Source of the DNA: Symsagittifera roscoffensis
Taxonomy: Eukaryota; Xenacoelomorpha; Acoela; Convolutidae
Assembly (NCBI RefSeq): GCF_963678635.1
Contig: NC_087067.1
Span: forward strand, 8,105,716 to 8,169,715
Direction of reading: 5' to 3'
DNA: 64,000 nucleotides
How positions within the stretch are numbered: position 1 is the first letter of the stretch; every line of letters begins with the position of its first letter. This document shows positions 1 through 12,900 of this stretch, one piece after another. The notes beneath the pieces were generated by a model. The model was not told the origin of the DNA. It made no database searches and saw only the letters and a program-made list of their open reading frames with translations. Position numbers and translations under genes: made by a program.

Positions 1-639
1 TTTTGGCTCTTTTTCTCAAAAAATTGGCCAAAAAAGGACTTTGTAAAATTTTTGGAGAGCTCGTTTGCTGAACTTTAAAAAATGTAGAAACAATTATCAT
101 TTTTTTAAAAGTCTCGAGAAATTCCTATTACCAATCCTGTATTAAATAGTTCTCAAATTTAGTATTATATTAAAAATCTTAAAACAAAACGCAGATTTTT
201 GCAGTGGTAAAGCTTGTAAGTTTATCTAGCTGATTTATTGTGATTTATTTCAAGAAAAGTTTTTCTCATAATATCTTTGTAACATTTACCGAATTTTATA
301 ATGGACCTGATTTAGCGTAATTGTTTTCATGATGATTCTCCTCCATTGTAATTTTTTAATCATAACAGGTATATTAAATAATATTAAATTAGAACGCATT
401 TAGAGTTATGAAGTGCAAAATCATTTACAAATAATGAACAATAAAGCAGCAGAAATTCTGAGTCCACAGATTTTTTCAACATTAAACTAACTGTGGAACC
501 GTCAAAATTGAAGCGTTAATAAAGTTAAATTTCACAGAAAAAGTTTTTGCTTCTTTTTTCATGAAACATGACTTTTTTGGACTTCCGATGATTTGGTTCA
601 AATAAAACACTCAACTTCATTATCGAACGAATCTTCATT
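1..639. other. 3' flank of the CACNG-like gene, no gene seen
   Basis: AT-rich sequence with poly(A)/poly(T) stretches. It contains the presumed 3' UTR of the minus-strand gene. No other coding or repeat signal was recognised. Confidence 0.5.
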
Positions 640-905
640 TTAAACCGATAAAGTTGTTTGTAAAATTCCCATTTGATATTCACTGTGACTATTTCCCATC
701 GAGGTCGACGGTTGTTGTGCAGATGTCAAATTGTACGTATAACTGGGGTCACGAGAGGTCATTGAACTCGCACGGGAAGTTGACTTCAAGCCTGTCTTGA
801 CAGACCCGTTTTCGTTAGTCATAATTAGGTGGTACTGGTGACTGTTTTGACTTCCTGACGGTGAAATTTGCTTGCTGCTTCCGGCTAGATCAAATCTCAT
901 ATGTA
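640..905 (-). CDS. CACNG-like gene, terminal exon 8 (Ser/Thr-rich tail)
   Basis: Acceptor AAATTAAG/TACAT (weak pyrimidine tract). The open frame is rich in Ser, Thr, Gln and Asn and ends in QTTLSV then TGA-type stop at 640. The final hydrophobic-x-hydrophobic could serve as a class II PDZ ligand (inference). Candidate AATAAA signals on the minus strand lie near 232-248, about 400 bp downstream. Confidence 0.8.
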
Positions 906-3900
906 CTTAATTTTAATTAAAAACTCAAATATGTCTACATCAATTCTTCAGACCAAGTTGACAACCCCCCCCCCCCCCCCCGCGCACACACACACACACA
1001 CACACACTCACGCACGCACGCACGCACACTCTCACACACATACACAGAATCCGCTGAGCTGTTCAGGGGGAGGATGCTAATTTGATTTTAAGTTTGAACT
1101 TTCAGCAAATGTAGGTCTACAAATTTGATTATTCTCTTTTCAATTCGATTCCCTTATAATTCTCAAAATTTTGAAAAGGTCCTTATTTTTCAGAGAAAAA
1201 AAAACTTTTTCTTTTACTTTCGCAAAACCGTGCAAAAAATTTGAGGAGTAAAGGCATTTTTTTAAACCAAATTTGACGATGAGGGATAAAATATAACTTC
1301 AAACTGATGATATTACTTTTTAGCCGCTGCTGTATTTTACAGCATTTTACGTGTGAATTGGCTGTCACTGCCATCAAAACCTGGTTGCAAAAGCAGAATT
1401 TTTGCTTTTTTCAAGTAGCTGTATCACATCAAGATTTTTTTTCACCTTTCTGACTGTTGTTGCTGTTGGCGTTGAAAAGTGGGCTCATAGTGGCAATGTC
1501 ATTCGGCTGTTTGTACTCGGGCGCGTCCGAGAGCCCTCTGAGTATCTTCTCGGTTTCGATTTCGTCCGTCGGCTCTGGCTTTATCTCTGGCCTGAATAAG
1601 AAATTCAACGTCAACAATCTAACAAACTTAAAAACTAATATTCAGCTGAGCTCAGAGCCAGGTATACTTGAGCACCAAATGAATTATGACTTGTCTTGGC
1701 AGATGGTTTTCATACACAAATTCATCATCTTTTTGAACTGAAAACACTTTCACATTCATTCGTATGCCTTAAACAGAGTAAAAGACGAACGACAATAAGT
1801 TTGGTAGAGTGAAAATATTCTTCTAATCATTCGTTAATAATTTCTTTGAAATCTAGTTGACAAATTCATTTCAGTTTTTTAATTTTTTTTGAAGAGAATT
1901 TGATCTCGCCGAAATAAGTTTCATCACGCAAAACTCAGTATCAGGAAACAAAACAAACTGCGGACAACAAACATATCAAACAAAACAAAAAATTCAATCA
2001 GTTTTGAGTTTTTTGTCCACGGTTTATTTTGTTCAAAGGTTCAAAATATATTTTTGTTTTAAAGTTTATTTTGTTTTAAGTTAGTTAAAATGTAATATAC
2101 TTTTATTCTGTAATCCAATTGGAAAACAGTTTGTCGAGAAAAATGAATAGGAAAACGAAAAAAAAACATCGTTTCCAATTTTTTGGCAGGAAAATTTTGA
2201 ATTTCGAAGTTTTTCATTCTCAAAGTGGCACTAAAATGAAATTAGACCAAAAAGTTTTACAAATTCAAACTCATTTTTCTCGACACGGAGGAAAAGTTTC
2301 AAAAGTTTTTAAAAATCATTCGAGTCAAGACTGAAAGGGCTTTAATACGACTGATCACTCGACCCATTCCGATAATAATTTCTGGTACCTGTTTTTGCAT
2401 GAAAATAAAAGAAAATGAACAAAACTAAAACACGCCCAAATACAAAATTCATCCACTTTTTTCAAATGATTTCAGTAGTCAAAAATTCTGCCTGAGCCTT
2501 CAATCAGTAAGCAGCCATTTTTAGCTTGGTGCGTTTGCTTCAGCATTTGTAGGCTCTTTACTGCTGTCTATGCAATTTCTAAAACATTTGTGTCTAGATT
2601 GTTTTCGGTTTTTGACATCCAACGGTCATTCCCGCTAATATGTTTTTGATGGAAAAGACAATTTACTGTTCTGTTGACAACAAGGAGTCAATTTGGCAGT
2701 TTTGAACGCTACTTGCATACATAAAGATATCGTCTACGGTTATTTTAGCGTATCACCTTGGTTTCTAAAACCCAGCTTAAGACATAGCAAAAATTTTGCT
2801 TTCTTAGCTTTGATCTTCGGGGAGTAAACAGCTTTTCTGACACTCATATTCTCAGTAAAACTGGGAAATGTTGGAAAGTTCAGCCCACGCCTATGTTGTG
2901 GATGAGGGTTTTTGAAAAAACTAGCTCATCTGAAGTTTGTCGGAGCGTGTGTTGTTCAGCCTCGTAAAAATTGATTACTGCGCAGTGGATTGTTTTGGAT
3001 AGCGTGTGGAACAACGTCAATGCACTTGAATTCTGACCTGATAACTTGTCCTGATAACCCCTGATAAACTTCCCAGCTACTTTCGTTGCCTTCCATATCT
3101 TCTCTGATTTTAGGTGACTTTTGGTTTCTCTGGCTTTATCCTCAGCCACTTTCCATCTGTCAACCGATCTACATTTTAGTATTTCTCTTCCCTCTCCAGT
3201 TTTCTTATTTTTTTTTGAAATCGTTTGAGATTGTTCTTCCTGGCTGTTAATTTCATCCTTTATGTTGTAGCCTCCCTCTCGGGTTGCCTCTTCTCCCCTT
3301 CTATTATGTCTGTTAATTCTAGATGCTTGTGCGCTGTCAAAGGCGAATTTACCTAACATTTTGACCACATCTCCGTCTGTTCTGCACGTCCTTTCTCGCT
3401 AAGATGTTGGATTTTTCTGATTGGTCCCGTTGCTAAATTTGACGGGTTAAATTTAACGGCAATAGGAACCCATTCTGTTTTGATAATTCGATAGTGCCCA
3501 GTTCTTGATCAAAGATTCACTTGACTCTTCTTTTGGCTTCTCTGTCTGGTAGTTTCTCCAAGTCCGCTTTTTTGATATTTCCTTTTTCGGTTTCTGTCGT
3601 TGGTTCTGTTTCTTGTTAACTTTTTTATCCCGAACCTCCTTGTGTCGTTTGGCTTATTACAGTGCTGCTGTTGTTTCTTTGCATAACTTTTGATGCAAAT
3701 GGGGGTCGCTTTGATTTCGTGTTTGACTTCGTGTTTGATTTTTGTTAGTACCGATCGAAGTTAAACTCCTTCATCGTCTTGGGACGTACTAACTATATTG
3801 AATCCCCGGACTCTCACACACGTGATGAAAATGATCGCTTTACGTTTATCAATTGGAGGCGATGTTGGGACGGTATAACGATAAATCTTGTTGTTCTTTG

Positions 3901-6900
3901 TCTTCCTAATCTCTTTTCGAATCGATATTTCGTCTTTGAATCTAACGCTGTTTATTCGTTTTATTTTTCGCTCTGTGAATTTTGTTTGCGTACAGGTATT
4001 GTTTTTCAGTTAAACGCATAAACTTGGAAGTCTTTGTGTTTGAATTATAAAATTCAGGAGTCTTAAAAAATCTGATATTTTTTTCATACTTTTTCACTAA
4101 TTCTCCTAAACATCCTCGTCAACTAATTTTAAATGTATTTCTTGTAACTTTCTTTGTTTTCAATTAAATTTCTCTTAAATTTGAATTTGAGTGATTTGAA
4201 GCAAAATAATTGTTCGAGTGATCATTTTCGTTTGCAGTGTTCGCTTCTGTCGACCTTTTTGCTTTATTTTTTTTCTTTGTCTTTTCACATTATCGGAATT
4301 CTCCAATATTGATATGATCATTGTGACGGTATCAATTTCTCATGCTTGTTGTGAACAAATTGTCCGTTCTATTCAATGAGGGATGTTTTGGTGGATAAAT
4401 GGGGGGTTTATCATTAAATATTTTTTGACCCTGTAGTGTTTTTTAAGATTGATACAATCATGACGCTCTATCCTTTACTTCTGTGTTCCAGTCATGGGCA
4501 AGATTGACTCGTGTATGGTGGTTTTAAATAATTTTTTCTATGATTCATGAAAAATGGACCTTCATTTATGATTCATTTCGCAAAACGTATCCATCACTCT
4601 TTAAGTTTATTTTTCTATGATATCGAACTAAATTTCCACTTTTGAATTGGTTAACTGCTAGGTTTTGACTTTTCCTGGTTGGTTTTTCCTGTTTTTCTGC
4701 CTTTTTAAAACGCTCTCTTACCGCTTGGATGGCACTCAAGTTTTATTTCAATAAAACTGTGTCTTTTTAGCACTGTGGAGAATATTTAGATTTTACAGCT
4801 GGAAAATTGCTAGCTGGATGTCGAGTAAACTCGCTGATATAGCGATACCCTGTTTCCATCTAATAGCAGGTTTTTTTCATTGTTACAAATGCCATTAGTG
4901 TTTCAGGGTCATCAATCAGCCTCTCATCATTTCTGCATCGATACACGATGTTCATTAGAATCCCGTTGTGAGTTTAAATGACTCCAATCGAGATGGGATA
5001 GTAACTGACGGTTGTTTTTTACCTGCAGTGTTTACTTTTCCATTATGATGTTTATCTGATTTCGGTTTTTGTAGTTTTCTTCATATCGTAGACCATTTTC
5101 AACAATAATGTAGTTGACTTTTTGGTACATAAAGTTTTTGATCGACTCTTTGGTTGTCGTACCACAGTCGTCCTCTCTATGTGTTCCTCTCTAATTTCTC
5201 TAGTTTCAAACATCTTTTTCCTCCGCTTCTGCTCCTAGCCTGCTGTCCTAGCCTGCTCTCCGTTATTTCGTTTCCAGAGTTGTTCTTCGCCACACTTTCT
5301 ATGTTCAGTTTTGTGCTTTCATCTAAGTTTGAATATGTCAATAGTGCCACACGGTAATGTACGTGAGATACTATCATACCTGAACCTTTCATTTCTTTTC
5401 GGTACTGCTTCATGTTCTTTATTTACATGAAGATCATGTGACATCTGACCGTTTGTCCTCCATTTCTAGTAACATTTCGACATTTTCAAAAAAAAACGAG
5501 TAGGGAGCATGTGGTCGTACAATACTCTCAGTGGTGATTCTATTCCATCTTCATCAAATGCTTCTTAATTCGATCGGTTCATTGCAATTTCGTTAGTGTC
5601 AGGGTTTTGCCTGCCTTTCATGATCACATGCAGCGCCTGTAATATGTTGTCTGTTTGAGTGCATCCTCTCTACCATTCCCGATTGTTCTTCCACCTCAAA
5701 TTATTTTCGATGCGATTTCTTCATTTTAGGATGGACACTTGCACTTCCTTCATTTTAGTCATCTTTCTCTCATGGTGATCCCCGTTTCAGCTGTATGATT
5801 GTGAAGTACTCATTTGGCCATTTGTAGGGACCTTCTCCACATTTGTGATTCAATCTTTATAGCTCACTTGCGTTCCATTGTTATTTTGACTTCTGATTCT
5901 GTGTCAATGATCCCGAGTCTGTTTGTCTGTTTAAGGTTCCTGGGTACTTCTCGCGATCGCATTCACGTTGTCCTCTGCGGTTCTTGCTGCTCGGGTTGTT
6001 TGATTTGACCTTTGATGATTCGAGACTGCGCTGCAGATTTAAACCTGATCAATCAATATGTCGAGCAAGTATCTTACTGTACCTCAACCTTTTCCAGCAT
6101 TTGATTTGCCACTTGTCGGCGTTTTCTATATGTCTTTGCTTTCATCTTCTCGTAATAGTAACTACTTCCTGTTACCATGGAAAGTTCCGTTAAGTGAATT
6201 TAACTCAACTGCAAAAAGGAAGAAGACTGTTTTTAACATTCTATCTTCTCGCGACTGATCGTCGTTGCTCTTTTCATTTCTTCACTCCCTTTTAAAAGTC
6301 GAGGTCATTAATCTCGCATTTGTTAAGGCAGTGCCACAGTCGAGTATCTGATTCGTTTTTGACAGACCAGAAATAATCGATAAGCATGTGTTTATGAATA
6401 AGTTTATTCGCCCAGAGATATATTTGCTGTTTTCATAATATTATGATTATTATGATTATTACTGTGATTTTTATTACTATGATTATTATTATTATGATTA
6501 TTATGATTATTATAATTATTATGATTATTATTACTATTATTATTATGATTATTATTATGATTATTATGATTATTATTATTATTATGATTACTATCATTAT
6601 TATTATGATTATTTAAACTATGAAAAATTGTAGCTACTTCTTTGAAAACTGTGCAAAACTGATTGAAACTTGTGCAAAACTGACTCAGGCCTGCAGAAGA
6701 AGTAAATGAAGACGAAGAAGAGGGATCCCATGTTGCAGATGAAGGCGCCCCAGGCAGTGTAGTAAGACCAGCCGACGTGGAATGCCTCGTACGTGTCATG
6801 GGAGCGAGAGTGGAAGATACACAACGAGATCACCAGGAACACACCTGAAATAGACAGAAGAATTCGTATAACTATTTGCCCATGTGAACAATATCACCCC

Positions 6901-9900
6901 TAAATAGACCAAGTGAACAACTCCCCCCCCCCCCTCTCTCTCTCTCTCTCTTTAAAATTAGATGTTAAATTCAAGTAATAAGGCTTGCATGTACTATGCT
7001 CAAATCTAATTTGTCCCTTTCCTCAGGATTTTGACCCCCTGGCCACCAAAAGGGTCCCCCTCTTGTTACTTTTTTAAGACGTGGAGGAAAAGCATGCGCA
7101 GGTTTAGTTCTAATTTTGATTCAAATTCAATGAAACAGACAAGACTATTTTACCCTAATGCAGCGGGTATTTCCTTTTCAAGTACGATCATCCTTAATGA
7201 AGACTAATTGGGTCACATGTCAGCTAATAAAATTTGACCTCTTTTTGATCCTACATGAATTCTAGTTTTAATGTACGCGCTATAAAACAAACTGATTTTG
7301 CTTAAACTAATGTAATTTTTTTGTCAATTCGACTAGGTATTCCGATACCAACTGACAGTTATAAATCAACTTTTTTAATTTTACCGTCATCAAACTTTTC
7401 AACAAAAACTGTGCCATAAATATTAGCCATAGGCGGATTTGGAGCATTTTGGGAGAGCTCTGAAGGTCATTTTGTCGACAAACAAGGGCGTTTTTATAAC
7501 AAAAAAGGTCGAAACAGTTATTAAAAATGAACAGCATTCATTCTGTTATTCTCGAAAAGATCCAATAACTACCCCTGCACCAAATCATATTTATTCAAAA
7601 ATATATATTTTAGTGATTGGCAACGAAAAAGTGTCCAAAAAGTTGCTGCCGCGATCAGTGATTCAAAATGAATTGAGGAGAAAATTCGGCAAAACAAACA
7701 TTCGGCGAAACTGGAAGTTGCTCCTATGAAGGTCGTCCTCCCTCGTTCGCCAGGGAAGAAGTTGAAGGCTGAGGTGAAGTAGGCCACGAGTGCCATTAGG
7801 CTAACTACACTTGACATCACTATGAAAGACCTGCTCGCATTCCACCATTCTAAACATGTGCATGTTCCTAATAGAGGTACCAGTTGGCCGAACGACAAGA
7901 GGGTAGAGGAGAATTTTTTCAGGTTTTGCATTTCATTTTTTAACAATCAGTCGGTTAAATATCAGTTAAATAAAAAAAACCTGGCAAACAATTCAGATAC
8001 AGGTGTGTCAATTATTCCGTTTAAAATGACGATGATGAAAAAAATTATCATCATAAGAGTTTAAATCCGCCTTTGCTTCAAATCAAAAGTCAGTTTGATA
8101 ATTACAATTTATTAATTTAATATCGATATATACGCAATTTATCATTGCACCAATAATCAATTGCTTTCAGGAATTTTCAAAGGAAATCAAGTTTAGTTCC
8201 CCGAAAGGTTAAGTCATGATAGCATTTAATTTACATATTTTGTCAATAGGCACCAATCGAATGACCCCTTCACATAACTGACCCTTGAAAACTGACCTAC
8301 AACTGGTACAAAAAAAGAGGTTGTTAGGTTATTCTCTAAAAGTAGATTTTGTGGTCAACTTCACAATGTTCATTGCCAAAGAATTGTAGATAAACTTCTT
8401 CTGATAATATTTAAAGGGTAATTAATTAAGGAGCTAAAAGCTAAACACAGACTGCTCAGGATGATCAAAGGCTACTAATATATCTGCAATACTTTGTCCA
8501 TTCACTTCAAATATTTAAACACGGATAGGCAGTTGCTGGCCTCTGACTCAAGAAAAAACTATAAAAACAAAAAATTGAAAATTAAATAATGACCCGGGTT
8601 GACCTCCATAAACCGAAAATGCTTACCTTACAATTCCATACACCGAAAATGCTTATCTTACAATTCCATACACCGAAAATGCTTATCATACATTTCCATA
8701 AATCAAAAATGCTAATCACAATGGAAAAATGCTAATCATACAATTTTCATACAATTTCAAAAATTCAATGAAAAAAGGTTCGAACTAGCTTCTGCGGATA
8801 TTTGAACCAAATAAAACTGTCTAGTGATGAAAAAAAAATTATGTTTCTTCTTTTGGAAAAAATTGTTATCATAAAAATTTCATATACGGAAAGTGTATGA
8901 CTAGCATTTTTCATGACAACAAAAAATTGCCCCAAAATATTTTTTTTTGCTTTTTTTTCCAACCGCAAACCGAATTTTGTACTCAAGCAAACATTTACCA
9001 AAAAAAGTTTTGCATGCAAATTTTCTCTTTTTTGGTCTGCATAACAAATAGTCCTGGATACATAAAAATTGGTTTTTTTTCCGTTTCTCTGGATAAGCTT
9101 TTTCAAACAGCCTAAAAACTCCTATTTCTTTTATATGGCATGTTTGTATATGCCTTGATTAATGTCTGATTACTTGAAAATTCTAATTTTGAAAAAAATC
9201 GTCTTTGAAAAATTTTGCCAAAGTTTAAAAGATTATTATTTTCAGTATATGATTTGTGAAGAGAACTCTTACACAATTCAGGTCGTTTCCAAGCATTTTA
9301 AATGCCACACGACCAACCCTTTGGTGACTCTAGTTTTGAGTAAACCATGGTTTTAGTCACTTGTGTTTGGTAGCGAACACATCCCAAAAAATTTGAGAAA
9401 TAAAATTTTTAAGAAATCAACTTTTTGGTTTATGATAAAATGCTTGTCCTACAACTTCCATATATGAAAAAAAGCTTATCTTAGGCTTTTCTTAAAAATT
9501 TCTATATCTATGGAATTGTACAAAATTGTATGATAAGCATTTTTTTATTCATGAAAATTGTATGATAGGCATTCTTGGTCAACCCGGTAATTTATTATTC
9601 AGTTTTCTTGAAAAAACTTCTTGATAATTTTGTCCAAGAAAAAGCATTGGTTTAAGCAGAAAAAAAATAAAATAAATAAACTTGCCAACGCATTATCAAA
9701 CCAAAAATGCGCAAAAAATATAACCCAGGCGAATATTTTTGTCTGTTAATTTAAGTTTGCATGACTTTTATAACTGTTACCCGGGTTGAGCTCATATTGA
9801 AAATTAACAATAGAAAAGTATAAAAAAACAACTGTCGCCATCGATGAATTTTCGATGTTCAATGCCTCATTACCAAGTTTTATCGATAGATTATCATTAA

Positions 9901-12900
9901 TTTGGGTAACTGTCAGCGATGCCGATTTAAGATTTTCTACAGAATCATTACTGAAATAGCACTGAAGTATCGCAAGTTTAGCTAACCAAAAAAAAATTTC
10001 TGAATTATACATGAATCAGCGCTGGAAAATAGCGATCACTGAGATACTACAGAAACAGCGATAATTAATTAATAGATTTTAAAAATGTAAAATTATAAAT
10101 TTGAACTAAATTTGTTGGAGGTTAACCTTTATTCAAACTTAGTCTGAAACCCTATGTATCCGACACTGAGAGTTCTTTTGATTTTTCTGTAATCGAAATC
10201 ACGACTAATAATACTTTAAGAAGAGACCACACTTGAAACCCCTGCGAAATTTCTTTGAGGTTGTAAAAAGTGCGAAGAAAAAACAGCACACCCTTGTTCC
10301 TATATCCTTCCCTCCATTTGATGAATGGGGGTGGTCAGACAACAACAATGACCCCTCCCCGACCAAAGCTAATCATCTACTTCGTGATGTAACGAGTGAT
10401 TTTACAAGGTTGAAATAGAAGGCCTAATTTGTTCGTCTTGACCTAATTAGTCCGCTTGCCACTTTTTATAACAGACAATGTGAACAAAACTTTTACTTGT
10501 AAATGTTTGCAGGTGGGGGAAAAGAAGAAAAAGTGCACCAAATATGGATTTTCGTGACTATCCGCATTGACAAACATGAGAATGAAATCGATTTGAATCG
10601 ATTTTTATACAGATAAAATACTGCATATGAATGGATTTACCGTAACCCAAAGATACCTAATTCGATATAAAATAGACTTACAGGGGTTTTCACGGCAGAG
10701 AAATTACCAATCACAGAACCAATTGAAACGGAATTTTCAAGCTAAATATTCGGATCTGACTAAATCAGTTTCAAATTGATTCAAATTGATTTTTTTTTTC
10801 ATGTCTCTGCTACACTATCTGTAAAATACGATTGCAGTTCATTTCTTGTCAGTGCGTGTAGCAATCTTTCATAAGCATCAAATATGGAATTATATGACTA
10901 GAACTTCTGTTTAATGGAGGTTTACCCAAGATTCGTGAGGGAGAAAAGCTACTGAAGTTTTATGGTCCATTAACAAAATTTACATTGAGGATTGAACTTT
11001 TCTGAAAAGTAAGGGTTAAAATTTCTGGCTCTACTCACCAGGGAATCCAGTGATGTATTCGCAAGGCACCGGCGGAATGGAGGGGGAAGTCGTGGATGTA
11101 CAGAACACCCACAGTCCATAATTGTCCCCCTTGAGGACTGAAGTGTTCGATAACCTGGGCCAGTGATGTCCATTTTAGTAAAAAGAAATAAAAAATTATG
11201 ATTTTCTACCAAATAAATAAGAAAAATTTGATTTTGACTTAAATATTGCGGTTCAAATTTAATTTGTCCACGAAAAGCTTTTGTTTATTTTTTTGCTTCT
11301 AAACTAAAGTTTAGCAAATATATTGAAATACGGCTTATAAACTTTTCTTTACATGTTTTTTATTAGAATAACATAAATTAATTTTTTTTGTTTTTTTTTG
11401 TAATTTTTTTTCAAATGGACTTCACTGACTTGGGGTTCCTCAGTAGCCAGTAGGTCGTGAAGGCCGAGAGGGCTATTAGCGCCAACGATGCAACCTGCAG
11501 TAAAAGATTCGTGTGAAAAACGACGTCCGAAACGTGACAACATTTCGGCAACTTTGGCTTCTTGATAAATTTAGTAGTCATTTTGGTCAATTTATTGTAA
11601 TAAATCTATAATATAAGTCGCTGTGAAATAATGTTTGTTCAGGTGGCTGAAATTAAAACAAAAAGCATCTATTAAAATCAGGAAGAAATTTAACTATGGC
11701 ATAGCTCAGTTTGGAACGAAATTTTCAGAAAATGAGCGGTTTTGTGGTATTGACGCAAATTATTTCAAATGCCAATAAATACTTTGTAAAATGTCACTTT
11801 TCAACAATGAATTGCTTTCTGTTTGCAATGGCGCAAATTGGGGGAAAAGTGACGTTGGAGAAAATAATTATAATTTATTCGTGCCTGCTACCGGGCAACC
11901 CGATGAAAATGTAGGGCAAGATAGCCACGTCCAGATGGGTCTTTTTTAGTTGACAGTATAGCCCAGAGAGCAAATTTGTTACCCGCTGGCCAGTGGTGCA
12001 AACAAACAACAAAAAACAAACAAACAAATGACCCGCTTTGCAAGAATCGCATGTGATAGATATAAAGCGAAAATGAGAAATAATTCGACAGATATCCAGC
12101 GAATTTGTTATCTGGCATGGCTTGGACAAATTATCTGGCGAAATTTCAAAGGAACTTGAGGTCGTAAAAAAGACGATTACCTGTAGTGATTATTTGGCCC
12201 AACACCAGGTATACTGTAATAAGCCGCGCAATAGTTTTCAAAAGAGCCGTAAAATCTAGTTCAGCCCGACAGAAAATCTAATTCAGAGCAAACTCAGAAA
12301 ATTTAATGGGCTCTTTGCTACACCTTGGTTCAAATGGCAAAATCAATTATATTTTCAGGAATCGCTAATAGACTTTTTCCTAGAACTGAGCTGCCAGCAC
12401 AGATTTGAATGATTAAGTTCTCTATTGTTGACTAGTCGTATAAATCCTTTTCCTTTAACTCTGAGATTTTTGAAATCAGAACTGTCATGAAAATCAAACC
12501 ATCAATAACAAGCTCAGAAATTGACTGCAACACTTCTATCTAACTTAGCTCAGGGGCGCAATTAAAGGGGGGGGGGTGCGACCCAAAGAATCCCCCCTTA
12601 TTATTATTTTGAGATATTCATTTTTGGCTAATTGACCCTAACATTTTTCTAAAGGAGCTTTTGGCGCCAATTTATACTAATTTTGAGGGAATAGCGTGCG
12701 CCGTAAAAACGTGATTTTTTGGTCGACATTTCTAAGAAAAAACCTCAAAATGCCTTTTTTCCGTCACAGAATTTTTTGTCAAACTGGCGTCTTTGTATTG
12801 ATTTGGCAGATCTCAGAAAATCAACTTGGTCGACCCAAAAAAAAGTCGAATTTTTTCGAATTTTTTTTTTAATTCCGCTCCCCTAGTTCCGCCCCTGATT

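Noticed and set aside
6404-6799. Minus-strand open frame of 131 codons, Asn/His-rich
   Set aside because: It is the ATT/ATG microsatellite read through into an out-of-frame view of exon 6; the true exon frame differs.
8600-8760. CRISPR-like regularly spaced repeats
   Set aside because: Three head-to-tail 30-bp units without unique spacers, inside a eukaryotic mobile element.
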